A stretch of 64,000 bases of DNA from Dyadobacter koreensis (GTDB lineage: Bacteria; Bacteroidota; Bacteroidia; Cytophagales; Spirosomataceae): positions 796,967 through 860,966 of the forward strand of contig NZ_FNXY01000002.1 of NCBI RefSeq assembly GCF_900108855.1. Reading direction: 5' to 3'. The notes beneath the pieces are model-generated. The model was given only the letters and a program-made list of their open reading frames with translations. It had not been told where the DNA came from and made no database searches. The position numbers and the translations under genes are program-made. How positions within the stretch are numbered: position 1 is the stretch's first letter; every line of letters starts with the position of its first letter. Shown piece by piece: positions 43,002-52,089 of the stretch.

Positions 43002-45845
43002 CTAGCGGCTTAGATACAAATTACGCTCGCTGTAAATTTTCTGGAAAAAATCATCCTGCAAATCATCAATAAAGTAAATCGCTTCACCTGTTGATTTCAT
43101 TTCAGGTCCTAATTCTTTATTTACATTAGGGAATTTATTAAATGAGAAAACCGGGATTTTAATCGCCCAACCTTTTTTAACCGGGTTGAAAGTGAAATCG
43201 CTTAGTTTTTTGTCACCCAACATCAGCTTCGTAGCGTAGTTAACATAGGGTTCCTGATATGCCTTACATATGAACGGTACCGTACGTGACGCCCGAGGGT
43301 TTGCTTCAATTACATACGCAATGCCGTCTTTAACAGCGAACTGTACGTTGATCAACCCTTTCACGTTCATTGCCAAAGCAATTTTACGGGTGTATTCATT
43401 GATCTGGCGGATCACATCGTCCGTTAAATCGAAAGGCGGGAGTGCAGCATGAGAATCGCCTGAGTGAATACCCGCTGGCTCAATATGTTCCATCACACCA
43501 ATAATGTAAGCGTCTTCGCCGTCGCAAATTGCATCTGCTTCTGCTTCCAGAGCTCCTTCGAGGAAGTGATCCAGAAGAATGTTATTATCAGGGATATCAC
43601 GAAGAATTTTAACAACATGTTGTTCCAATTCTTTCTCATTGATCACAATTTTCATGTTCTGACCACCCAAGACATAACTTGGACGAACAAGAAGCGGGAA
43701 ACCAAGTGTGCGCGACAGCTCAACAGCTGCGTCAGCAGTCCTTACGGTTCCGAATTTTGGATACGGAATTTCCAGCTCTTCCAATAACGGAGAGAAACGA
43801 CCGCGGTCCTCAGCCCAGTCAAGAGAATTGTAGCTGGTTCCGATAATTTTGATACCATACTTGTCCAGCTTCTCAGCCATTTTAAGCGCAGTTTGTCCAC
43901 CAAGCTGAACAATCACACCTTCCGGTTTTTCATGTTCGATGATATCAAAAACGTGCTCCCAGAAAACAGGCTCAAAGTATAGTTTATCTGCAATATCAGG
44001 ATCTGTCGAAACAGTTTCAGGATTACAGTTGATCATAATTGTTTCATAACCAGCCTCTTTTGCAGCCAGAACGCCGTGAACACAAGAGTAGTCAAACTCT
44101 ATTCCCTGACCGATACGGTTTGGGCCCGAGCCTAAAACAACAACTTTCTTTTTATTTGAAACGATCGATTCATTGTCAGGCATGTCCTGAGAAGAATTGA
44201 AAGTGGAGTAGTAGTATGGAGTTTTTGCCTCGAATTCGGCAGCACACGTATCAACGCATTTGTAGACACGCTTGATACCTAATTCTTTTCGTCTGTCGTA
44301 AACCTTACTTTCTTTTGTATGAAGCAAATGAGCGATCTGACGGTCAGCATATCCTTTTTGCTTTGCCGTTAACAGCAATTCTTTTGGAAGCTCTGTAAGA
44401 TCAAATTTTTCAATCTCGTGTTCCAGCTCGATCATTTCTTCGATTTGACGCAGGAACCAGGCATCTATTTTGGTCAGACTCTGGATTGTTTTGAAAGACA
44501 AGCCGATCTTGAAAGCATCATAGATATGGAACAGGCGATCCCAGCTTGGATGCGCCAGGCTATGTTTGATAGCTTCCTGATCGCGAAGTTCGCGTCCGTC
44601 GGCACCAAGTCCGTTTCTGCGAATTTCAAGAGACTGACAAGCTTTCTGTAATGCTTCCTGGAAGTTACGGCCGATCCCCATCGCTTCGCCCACAGATTTC
44701 ATCTGCAAACCTAGTGTACGATCAGCACCCTGGAATTTATCAAAGTTCCAGCGAGGAACTTTTACAATTACATAGTCAATTGAAGGTTCGAAAAATGCGG
44801 AAGTACTTCCGGTAATTGGATTGATTAATTCGTCAAGATTGTAACCGATCGCCATTTTCGCAGCGATTTTTGCTATCGGATATCCTGTTGCTTTTGACGC
44901 AAGTGCAGAAGAGCGGGAAACACGTGGGTTGATCTCAATCGCAATGATTTTGTCGTCCGCCGGATTTACAGAAAATTGAACGTTACATCCACCTGCAAAT
45001 TTTCCGATTCCGTCCATCATTTTAATGGCAAGGTCGCGCATTTGCTGATACAGTGTATCGGGCAATGTCATCGCTGGCGCTACCGTGATACTATCTCCTG
45101 TATGAACCCCCATCGGGTCAAAGTTTTCAATCGAGCAGATGATGATGAAATTTCCGGCACCGTCACGCAGCAATTCTAACTCATATTCCTTCCAGCCATA
45201 TACACTCTGTTCTACCAAAACCTCGTGTGTTGGCGATGCATGGAGGCCATTATTTAACGCCTGATCGAAATCTTTTTCATTTTCCACGATACCGCCACCA
45301 GTTCCACCCAGGGTGAATGACGGGCGAATTACCAGTGGGAAACCGATTTCCTGAGCGATTTCCTTTCCTTCCAGAAATGATCTTGCCGTACGTCCTTTAC
45401 AAACGTTAACATCAAGTTCAAGCATTTTCAGACGGAATTTCTCTCTGTCTTCCGTGGTTTCGATTGCTTTGATATCGACACCTATAATTTCAATATCGTA
45501 CTTTTTCCAAATGCCGGCTTTGTCGCAGTCAATTGCAAGGTTTAGAGCTGTCTGACCACCCATAGTTGGTAAAACAGCGTCAATTGGCCTGCCAAGTGCT
45601 TTGTGTTTTTCAAGAATCTCGATGATATACTTTTTTTCCAAAGGCAGCAGATACACATGATCAGCGCTGATTGGATCCGTCATGATCGTCGCGGGATTCG
45701 AATTGATCAGCACCACTTCAATACCTTCTTCACGAAGTGAGCGGGCTGCTTGTGAACCTGCGTAATCGAACTCACAGGCCTGACCAATGATGATGGGACC
45801 AGAACCGATAATTAGGATGGACTTGATATTCGGATTTTTGGGCAC
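43002..45845 (-). CDS. carB: Carbamoyl-phosphate synthase large subunit, without C-terminal MGS domain
   Basis: Makes carbamoyl phosphate from bicarbonate, ATP and ammonia supplied by CarA, for pyrimidine and arginine synthesis. Two ATP-grasp halves are visible: N-terminal (SILIIGSGPIIIGQACEFDY, VIRPSFTLGGTGGGI) and C-terminal from about 565 (VVVLGSGPNRIGQGIEFDY, LVRPSYVLGGQNM). Between them lies the helical oligomerisation region. The protein stops after PEMKSTGEAIYFIDDLQDDF and is 947 aa, against about 1070 in E. coli, so the allosteric MGS domain that binds UMP and ornithine is absent. A promoter box TAACTTTG occurs at 45950-45957. No carA adjoins. Confidence 0.95.
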   Translation of the reverse strand: MPKNPNIKSILIIGSGPIIIGQACEFDYAGSQAARSLREEGIEVVLINSNPATIMTDPISADHVYLLPLEKKYIIEILEKHKALGRPIDAVLPTMGGQTALNLAIDCDKAGIWKKYDIEIIGVDIKAIETTEDREKFRLKMLELDVNVCKGRTARSFLEGKEIAQEIGFPLVIRPSFTLGGTGGGIVENEKDFDQALNNGLHASPTHEVLVEQSVYGWKEYELELLRDGAGNFIIICSIENFDPMGVHTGDSITVAPAMTLPDTLYQQMRDLAIKMMDGIGKFAGGCNVQFSVNPADDKIIAIEINPRVSRSSALASKATGYPIAKIAAKMAIGYNLDELINPITGSTSAFFEPSIDYVIVKVPRWNFDKFQGADRTLGLQMKSVGEAMGIGRNFQEALQKACQSLEIRRNGLGADGRELRDQEAIKHSLAHPSWDRLFHIYDAFKIGLSFKTIQSLTKIDAWFLRQIEEMIELEHEIEKFDLTELPKELLLTAKQKGYADRQIAHLLHTKESKVYDRRKELGIKRVYKCVDTCAAEFEAKTPYYYSTFNSSQDMPDNESIVSNKKKVVVLGSGPNRIGQGIEFDYSCVHGVLAAKEAGYETIMINCNPETVSTDPDIADKLYFEPVFWEHVFDIIEHEKPEGVIVQLGGQTALKMAEKLDKYGIKIIGTSYNSLDWAEDRGRFSPLLEELEIPYPKFGTVRTADAAVELSRTLGFPLLVRPSYVLGGQNMKIVINEKELEQHVVKILRDIPDNNILLDHFLEGALEAEADAICDGEDAYIIGVMEHIEPAGIHSGDSHAALPPFDLTDDVIRQINEYTRKIALAMNVKGLINVQFAVKDGIAYVIEANPRASRTVPFICKAYQEPYVNYATKLMLGDKKLSDFTFNPVKKGWAIKIPVFSFNKFPNVNKELGPEMKSTGEAIYFIDDLQDDFFQKIYSERNLYLSR

Positions 45846-45949
45846 AGTAAATGGTAATTTGTAGAATTTTGGAAATAACTTTTAATAACTTCGGAGCGTA
45901 CCTGATACTTTTTTCCTTTTGATTAAAAGGGGTTCGTTCAAAAATTCCA

Positions 45950-45957
45950 CAAAGTTA
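45950..45957 (-). promoter_or_regulatory. -7 promoter element for carB
   Basis: TAACTTTG on the minus strand matches TAnnTTTG, with a TTTTT stretch about 14-20 nt further upstream. It gives a leader of about 95 nt. Confidence 0.5.
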
Positions 45958-46094
45958 ATTCACATATTGGAAAAAGAATACTGAATGTCTAAAAAAAGTG
46001 TATACGACAGGTATTGTTAAAAACGATGTTTCGTTAATAGGAAGCTAGATTTAAGAATGATGTTTGGTGAAGCAATGATGTAGTAAATTATTGT

Positions 46095-46802
46095 ATGGGA
46101 GAAATTGATAATAAGTTGCTTTATCGTCTTATTCTGGGATTTTTTGCAGCATCTGTTTTTGCTACGATTGTACATGAATATGGACATTTTTTCACAGCAA
46201 AATACCTTGGTTATGAGGCGCGCGTGAGTTATGGATCAACTTCATGGACAAATCAGGGTTATCAGGATTTTTTTGACGGGCTGACAAGAGACGAACGGAT
46301 TAAAATTCATGAGAACAAGTACTTTCCCAGAAAGCAGGACTACGAGGCGATGATTAAAAATATCCGAGACGAAGCGTTTTTGATAACGCTGGGAGGGCCG
46401 GTGCTCACAATACTTATTGGCTCCTTGGGATTACTGATCGCCTTCTTTAATAGGAAAAAGTTTTCTGGTGAAACTTTATCATTTAAAAACTGGCTGGTGA
46501 TTTTTATCGCCTTGTTCTGGCTTAGACAACCGGTCAATTATATTTTCGATCTGCTTGTTGCAGTTCGGCAGGGGAGTTTTCCGCGGAGAAATGATGAAGC
46601 AGTCCTTGCCCGTTATCTTGCATTGGACAGCTGGTCAATCTCGTTTGTGCTCGCAATCATTGGTCTGGTCCTGGTGTGGATCGTTTATGAGAAATTTATT
46701 CCCGGTCAGGAAAAAACTACATTTCTACTGGCAGGTCTGGTGGGAGGCCTGGGTGGATATTTGTCCTGGCTATTCTTTTTAGGGTCGATTTTCATGCCAT
46801 AA
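46095..46802 (+). CDS. Membrane protein with HExxH motif (M50-like)
   Basis: Membrane protein of 235 aa with five or six hydrophobic helices. Near the end of the first helix is VHEYGHFFTAKYLG (His27, Glu28, His31), the HExxH zinc motif followed by the FTAKYLG pattern of site-2 type peptidases (M50). A second M50 motif of the NPxDG kind is not obvious; NYIFDLLVA in a later helix may replace it. If active it would cut or bind a membrane substrate; it could also be an inactive relative. It converges with an Omp85-like gene with an 8-nt gap. Confidence 0.7.
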   Translation: MGEIDNKLLYRLILGFFAASVFATIVHEYGHFFTAKYLGYEARVSYGSTSWTNQGYQDFFDGLTRDERIKIHENKYFPRKQDYEAMIKNIRDEAFLITLGGPVLTILIGSLGLLIAFFNRKKFSGETLSFKNWLVIFIALFWLRQPVNYIFDLLVAVRQGSFPRRNDEAVLARYLALDSWSISFVLAIIGLVLVWIVYEKFIPGQEKTTFLLAGLVGGLGGYLSWLFFLGSIFMP

Positions 46803-46810
46803 CGAGCCAG

Positions 46811-48661
46811 CTACTGATAGGGAACCATGGAAGGCGCAGCGATATCGAAATCACGCAGACGCAAAGGCGTATTCCCTTCGATCGCATAACGCATGCTTGA
46901 AGAACTTCCGGGAATATTGGGATAATAACCAAAACGCAATTGAAGTGTGTTGATCGAAAGATTTTCGTTTCGCAAACGAAGCCCCAGGCCATATCCCTGA
47001 TAAACCGGCGTATCCCAAAGATGAAGACGGTCTTGCGCAACGAGTCCGAAATCAGCAAAAACATAGTAAGCAATACGAAATCCAAGTAAACTTTTTTCAG
47101 AAAAATAAACGGTTTCAAGCCCTAGGGTGAATTTTTTAGTGCCGATCAGCCTGTCGCTGTTGATACCCCGGATTCCGTTCTCTCTGCTGATATTGATATA
47201 GTCGACCGGATCACGGTTAAGGCCACGGGTATATCGCACTGTTAAAAATTGCCGGAAATAGCTATATCGAAAAGGAATCAATTTACTGATGTAATTTGTT
47301 TGCGCACTGATAACACCCGGTTGTTTTGAGTGGTTTTTAAAGTAAGAGCCGACATTGAGCAATCCATAAAGATATCCGGCACTGCCGGGCAGATAATTTC
47401 CCGAAGCATATTGAACCCCGGCATATCCTCGCTGGCCAAATTCTGTATTTTCCTGTCCAACGGTTACGGCCAATAAATTTCCGACAGGAACGTCTTCCGT
47501 CCGACCAAAGCCGTAAATTAAAACGTCCCTTTTATAACTTCGGTTTGAATAGCCAAAGCTCATCAGAGTTGCACTCCGGTCCCAGTATATAATATTTGTA
47601 TCGGCGCGGACTTCTGGCCTTCGCGTATAGTTGTATTTATTGTGCCGCATGGCAAATACGAGCCGGGATTTTTCGCTTAATGAAGAATTTTTAAAAGGAA
47701 ATTTGAAAGATCTTCCCAGCCAGATATCATAATAATAGAACCCGGTCTGATACCGGCTTTCTTCATCAAGGTCGTCGAGATTTCGTTTAAATTGCCGAAG
47801 CTTCGCATGCCCGGCCTCTAACGAGCCCGCATACTTTGTTTCTGTTGTAAGGAAAGAGCGTGAGAATACAAGTGATTGGATTTCCTGATCTCTTTCGTAA
47901 ATAAAATTGGCCTGTCCGGTGATGAAAGTTTTTCCTATGTATGGAATCGTGTAGATCGTACGAAACTGAAACTTCCGGATCGTATCACCCGCATCATACC
48001 GGATTTTTGTGAGTTGCTGGTGTGTTGTTCCGTTAACGTTTGTATTGTTAAGTCCAAGGCTGAACTTATTAAACTTACTCGGGCTGGCCGAAATATTCCA
48101 TGACCAGGAATCCTGAATAAGTACCAGAATGTCAGCCATCCAGGTAACATCGGCGCGGGGAATTACGATTATCCGGGCATCGGTAATCGTTCCGTTTCTT
48201 CTCAATAAACGTTCATTGTCACGGAGAACACTGGCCTGGATTTCGTCTCCTTCTGAAAACCTCAAAAAGGATTTTCGGATAATTCTTTCGCGCGTATTGG
48301 TGTGGAAAGTTTTGCTTAAAAATCGTTCGAGTTGTTTTCCTTTTCGTGTGGTATCGTATACAGATTCGCCCAGAACATCCAGCTGTTTGATCACAATTTT
48401 CCGGATTACCATTCCTTCATATTGCGTGAAGGGGTTCGTTTCGATTGCCTTGATCTCGCCTTTTTTTCCCTGATTATAAACATCACGGAAGAGAAGCCGG
48501 TATAATGATCTTGAAAATTTTGTCTTGGACATACGGATTTTTAGATTCGTATATCGCACACTATCCATGTTCATGCCACTGTTGCGCAAACTGTCTGCCC
48601 GTTGAGCCAGTGTGGTTGTGGTGATGATCAGGAACAGGAACAAAAATCTAAACATGGGCAC
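46811..48661 (-). CDS. Omp85/BamA-like outer-membrane protein
   Basis: Outer-membrane protein of 616 aa with signal peptide (TTTLAQR at about 20). Residues about 85-190 form one or two POTRA-like modules: YEGMVIRKIVIKQLDVLGESVYD, NTRERIIRKSFLRFSEGDEI, ARIIVIPRADVTWMADILVLIQD. The rest is a beta-barrel (GLNNTNVNGTTHQQLTKIRY, final LRFGYYPNIPGSS). The barrel has no clear LRGF motif, unlike BamA. Related Bacteroidota proteins are of unknown function but may insert or export outer-membrane material. It is 8 nt from the stop of the convergent HExxH gene. Confidence 0.82.
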   Translation of the reverse strand: MPMFRFLFLFLIITTTTLAQRADSLRNSGMNMDSVRYTNLKIRMSKTKFSRSLYRLLFRDVYNQGKKGEIKAIETNPFTQYEGMVIRKIVIKQLDVLGESVYDTTRKGKQLERFLSKTFHTNTRERIIRKSFLRFSEGDEIQASVLRDNERLLRRNGTITDARIIVIPRADVTWMADILVLIQDSWSWNISASPSKFNKFSLGLNNTNVNGTTHQQLTKIRYDAGDTIRKFQFRTIYTIPYIGKTFITGQANFIYERDQEIQSLVFSRSFLTTETKYAGSLEAGHAKLRQFKRNLDDLDEESRYQTGFYYYDIWLGRSFKFPFKNSSLSEKSRLVFAMRHNKYNYTRRPEVRADTNIIYWDRSATLMSFGYSNRSYKRDVLIYGFGRTEDVPVGNLLAVTVGQENTEFGQRGYAGVQYASGNYLPGSAGYLYGLLNVGSYFKNHSKQPGVISAQTNYISKLIPFRYSYFRQFLTVRYTRGLNRDPVDYINISRENGIRGINSDRLIGTKKFTLGLETVYFSEKSLLGFRIAYYVFADFGLVAQDRLHLWDTPVYQGYGLGLRLRNENLSINTLQLRFGYYPNIPGSSSSMRYAIEGNTPLRLRDFDIAAPSMVPYQ

Positions 48662-48778
48662 ATAGAAATGAACAAATCATTGAACAATATATAAACGTAC
48701 GAATGTCAGATGTAGTAAGATTAATCCTGATTTTGTAAATTAAGATTTAATGAAGTTGGTTAAGGTAACAATTTGCCA

Positions 48779-50464
48779 TTAATTTCCCGCCTGCTGTATG
48801 GCTTTAATTATTTCGGCAGTTTTATTTGGAGCCGGAGCCTTTTTTGTTGCGAATTTTCCGTTAGGTTTCATAATTGCATAAGTAGCCGCGTCAAGAGGAT
48901 TTAGCTTGATCAGCAATTCCATAAGTTGATTACTGTTCAAAAACATATGCACGCCTTTCAGCTGGTGTCTTACAATATATTGTTTTACCAGATCATTGGA
49001 CACTGCTGTCTCTTCGGTAGGCAGATGAAGATAAATAAATTCAACGTTTTTTGGCAATTGCGCACGCAATGACGCGGCATATTCCAGATCTTCCCGACTT
49101 TTACTATCGTCAATATTCCATTTCAATAAATAAAGTGTTTTGCCTTTGTAGAGATCAGTGATCGTATTGAGCCAGTCATTTCCGCGTCCTTCTGATTCTG
49201 AAAGCCAGTATTCAGGCAAAACTTCTGTTGGTTGTATTTTAAGATTACGGAAGGCCTGCATTTTGCTGATATCAGCGCTGTCCTTTACTTCCAGCCGAAC
49301 AATCTCATCCAGCGACTGGCGGAAATGAGGTGATTTTATTCTTGTCTGAATATATTTATTAAGGATAACCTGGTTTTTGTATGAAAATTTGTAAAGATTC
49401 TTTGGAAGGTAACGCGCATTTAAAAAGTCAGCGGCAGTACTGTCAAAATAAGAATAATTCGCTCGTCCGTCCGCTTCGTATGCGAAAAACAGGTCCAATT
49501 TTGAACTTGCTCTTTTGTAAAGATTATTAAGAAAATCGAGCTCGATCTTTTCAGCTATTCCTCTCTCGATAATCGTATTCAGCTTTTCAGCTTCGTCATC
49601 TGTCAACGGACCAACGTTATCTCTGATCATCGTTGCCATCAGTTTTACCTGAAGCGAAGTTGTTTTTGCGCCGGATGCCGTTTTTTCGTCCTTCAAAATA
49701 TCAGCATAATTAGCAAATCGATTTGCCAGAGATACCCGCTGAGCAGTCAATGGACTTTGGTTAAGCCGGGAAATTTCAGTCAACACAGAGTTCCCGGATG
49801 GTATCTCCATTTGATTGGTTAGATAATACTCATAAAGATTTTGAAGTCTCTCATCCTGATTTATGGATTGCGCCCATTGCGAAAGTGTCGGATCGGGCAC
49901 CGTCGAGGTCATTTTAGAAATAGCTGCATTCCGTATTTCAGCTCTGTTTGAAGATGCTTTTTCTGCTTCTGAAGGACTTTTCTCCCAAAAATTCTGATAA
50001 AACCGGGCTCCCAAGACACTGTTTGCCGCGAGTTCCCTGGCCAGCGCATCCAGATATTGAGGATATTGATTATTAGCTGTTGCATTAACTCCGGCAAAAT
50101 AGAATAGCTTTTTTGCTGTTAATAATGAGTCGCCATCGAACGTAATTTCGATTTCACCTTTTGAACCAAGAAATGTCGTTCCCGCTTTTCCGCTGTAATC
50201 CAGATATATCTCTTCTTCAGGAAAAAGAATCGGCAGAGAAACCCGGAAACTTCCGTCCACCTGAAGGTCGGCAAGTTTCGTAATTTCGGATTGCGGCTGG
50301 AGAATATTGTTTCTGGAAAAAGTAATGACTGGTGCTTGTCGGTATAACCGGCCCGTCAAATTCAGAACACGGCCTTTGATGATTAAGGAGTCGGTTGCGG
50401 CAATTCCGTTAAAAGAAATGCATAATAAAATAACGAATAACGTCAGGGGGAATTTAGTTTGCAT
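48779..50464 (-). CDS. Exported thioredoxin-like fold protein lacking CxxC
   Basis: Secreted protein of 561 aa, signal peptide about 1-22 (FNGIAATD). The N-terminal part has an extended beta module (SLIIKGRVLNLTGRLYRQ). The middle (about 120-430) is helical. The C-terminal part (about 430-561) looks like a thioredoxin fold of the TlpA kind: GKTLYLLKWNIDDSKSREDL where the active-site CxxC should be, then VEFIYLHLPTEETAV and KPNGKFATKKAPAPN. Without the cysteines it cannot do thiol redox chemistry. It stands alone, before the long noncoding gap leading to nuoC. Function unknown. Confidence 0.78.
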   Translation of the reverse strand: MQTKFPLTLFVILLCISFNGIAATDSLIIKGRVLNLTGRLYRQAPVITFSRNNILQPQSEITKLADLQVDGSFRVSLPILFPEEEIYLDYSGKAGTTFLGSKGEIEITFDGDSLLTAKKLFYFAGVNATANNQYPQYLDALARELAANSVLGARFYQNFWEKSPSEAEKASSNRAEIRNAAISKMTSTVPDPTLSQWAQSINQDERLQNLYEYYLTNQMEIPSGNSVLTEISRLNQSPLTAQRVSLANRFANYADILKDEKTASGAKTTSLQVKLMATMIRDNVGPLTDDEAEKLNTIIERGIAEKIELDFLNNLYKRASSKLDLFFAYEADGRANYSYFDSTAADFLNARYLPKNLYKFSYKNQVILNKYIQTRIKSPHFRQSLDEIVRLEVKDSADISKMQAFRNLKIQPTEVLPEYWLSESEGRGNDWLNTITDLYKGKTLYLLKWNIDDSKSREDLEYAASLRAQLPKNVEFIYLHLPTEETAVSNDLVKQYIVRHQLKGVHMFLNSNQLMELLIKLNPLDAATYAIMKPNGKFATKKAPAPNKTAEIIKAIQQAGN

Positions 50465-50628
50465 GATGATCAGTAATTAATAACGAAAAATACTGAGGCT
50501 TTATCAAGCAACCAAATTTGTCTTGCAAAATATAATGAGTCCGGTATCAAAGAGTATCAGTCAAAGATTTGGTATCCAGCTAATTTACTGGCGAAGCAGC
50601 TTATAGGTTGTTTGCTTGGGAAATAGTT

Positions 50629-50661
50629 TCCGGAAGCCGGGCTTCCTGGCTTACTTCCGGA
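50629..50661. repeat. Alternative hairpins (attenuator-like)
   Basis: TCCGGAAG (50629-50636) can pair with CTTCCGGA (50654-50661), while GGAAGC (50632-50637) can pair with GCTTCC (50641-50646). The two structures exclude each other. Confidence 0.5.
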
Positions 50662-50686
50662 GCAGCTTTTTGAGCAGTTTTATCGC

Positions 50687-50726
50687 GCGCTCCAATTAGA
50701 AAATAAGTATTTTCTAATTGGAGCGC
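50687..50726. repeat. 19-bp perfect inverted repeat with 2-nt loop
   Basis: GCGCTCCAATTAGAAAATA (50687-50705) is the exact reverse complement of 50708-50726, separated by AG. There is no T-run, so a DNA-binding site or repeat element is as likely as a terminator. Confidence 0.65.
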
Positions 50727-50883
50727 TGAGATTGGTTGCAAGATTGGCGGCCCTTTTGGAGATTTAAATAAAATCGAATTACATCTTTGCGTGGGATTTT
50801 GGCTGCATATCAGTATATCACCATAAATACTGATGCATTTGTCTATACCAAATATTACAGATGACGTTTATTTTTCAATCCAC

Positions 50884-51387
50884 TTATTCATTTTCATACC
50901 GCACATGGATTCCGTGATACTTTTCCTGCGCGTGGTAATCTTTCCTTAAAGGATGACCTTCCCAATCTTCCGGGAGCAAAATACGACGCATATCCGGGTG
51001 ATTGACAAAGTTGATACCCATCAGGTCAAACGCTTCCCGTTCGTGCCAGTCAGCGGTTTTCCATATATGGCTCACAGTAGAAATCTTCGGAAGTGGCTGA
51101 TCCTCCATATTTCTTGGGAAAAGGATCTTGATCATCAGATCGTGGCCATAGGGTATGGAGGTCAAATTGTAAACCAATTCCATCGTGGCAAGAACAGGTC
51201 CATTATCAAGAGCCGTAATACATGCCAGATAATCAAAATAAAGTCTATCGTCTTCAAAAAGGAATTTGCACAGTTCAGCGATCTTATTTGTCGGAGCTGT
51301 CAGAATAGGCTGGATGCCCTTCTCTTCTGAACCGATGTCTTCGCCAAACTTCGCGCTAAGAATTTGCTTTATATCTTCAAAAGTCAT
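50884..51387 (-). CDS. nuoC: NADH-quinone oxidoreductase subunit C
   Basis: Peripheral-arm subunit of complex I (167 aa). The 30-kDa subunit signature is present: YFDYLACITALDNG, SHIWKTADWHEREAFDLMGINF and NHPDMRRILLPEDWEGHPLRKDY. It is a stand-alone NuoC, not a NuoCD fusion, and no nuoD follows: the next 419 nt are noncoding. It lies 41 nt behind nuoB on the same strand, so nuoB and nuoC form a short unit. The rest of complex I must lie elsewhere on the chromosome. Confidence 0.94.
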   Translation of the reverse strand: MTFEDIKQILSAKFGEDIGSEEKGIQPILTAPTNKIAELCKFLFEDDRLYFDYLACITALDNGPVLATMELVYNLTSIPYGHDLMIKILFPRNMEDQPLPKISTVSHIWKTADWHEREAFDLMGINFVNHPDMRRILLPEDWEGHPLRKDYHAQEKYHGIHVRYENE

Positions 51388-51428
51388 GGGCTTCTAAAAT
51401 TGGGATGAAAGGAAGGGATCTTGAATGA

Positions 51429-51947
51429 TCAGGCCGGAACGCCATCCTGCATTTCAAGAAATAATTCAGGCGCAAGCGGATGTTCGCCACGGATTTTTTC
51501 CTGTAATTTCATAAAACCTCCGATTAATGCCTCAGGTCGGGGAGGGCATCCGGGAACATACACGTCAACGGGAATGATCCTGTCCACACCTTTCACGACA
51601 TGATACCCATGTTCCCAATAGGGCCCGCCACAGTTTGAACAACTCCCCATCGAAATAACATAACGGGGTTCAGGCATTTGCTCGTACAAACGACGAATTC
51701 TGTCGGCCATTTTGAAGGTCACAGTTCCGGCTACAATCATTACATCTGACTGACGAGGGGAAGGGCGTGGCATGATCCCGAAACGTTCCAGATCATAATG
51801 GGAAGCATAGGTTGCCATCATTTCGATCGCACAGCATGCCAATCCAAAACCCATCGGCCACAGGGACGAAAGCCGAGCCCAGTTCATTAAGTCTTCTGCA
51901 TTTGTAAGTATAATCCCTCCGTCGCCGGTCTTGATTCTTTCACTCAT
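51429..51947 (-). CDS. nuoB: NADH-quinone oxidoreductase subunit B
   Basis: Complex I subunit that holds the terminal 4Fe-4S cluster N2 near the quinone site (172 aa). The ligands are Cys38 and Cys39 ([11 protein letters not shown]), Cys103 ([10 protein letters not shown]) and Cys134 ([11 protein letters not shown]). The [11 protein letters not shown] and [11 protein letters not shown] blocks are the NuoB signature. It has its own -7 box (TACTTTTG, 52017-52024), because an opposite-strand gene separates it from nuoA, and it is followed closely by nuoC. Confidence 0.96.
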   Translation of the reverse strand: MSERIKTGDGGIILTNAEDLMNWARLSSLWPMGFGLACCAIEMMATYASHYDLERFGIMPRPSPRQSDVMIVAGTVTFKMADRIRRLYEQMPEPRYVISMGSCSNCGGPYWEHGYHVVKGVDRIIPVDVYVPGCPPRPEALIGGFMKLQEKIRGEHPLAPELFLEMQDGVPA

Positions 51948-52016
51948 CAGCGGTCGCTTTCAATGGTAATTCTCTGGTACAATATTTGTTCAGTTCAGAG
52001 CAAATCTGTTTCTGTA

Positions 52017-52024
52017 CAAAAGTA
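52017..52024 (-). promoter_or_regulatory. -7 promoter element for nuoBC
   Basis: TACTTTTG on the minus strand matches TAnnTTTG. The leader to nuoB would be about 60 nt. It shows that nuoBC need not be read from nuoA. Confidence 0.55.
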
Positions 52025-52089
52025 ATTATAAATGACTAGAAACGGGCTTTGATTCACATTTGATTAAAAACACTTCAACTTATCCCGTT

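Larger units (their letters stand above)
50465..50883. other. Intergenic region with two large palindromes, downstream of nuoC
   Basis: This 419-nt gap between nuoC (its stop side) and the thioredoxin-like gene holds no gene that I can support. It contains a mutually exclusive hairpin set at 50629-50661 and a near-continuous 40-nt palindrome at 50687-50726. Confidence 0.6.

Noticed and set aside
50687..50726. Possible insertion-sequence end
   Set aside because: No transposase remnant or target-site duplication could be seen beside the palindrome.
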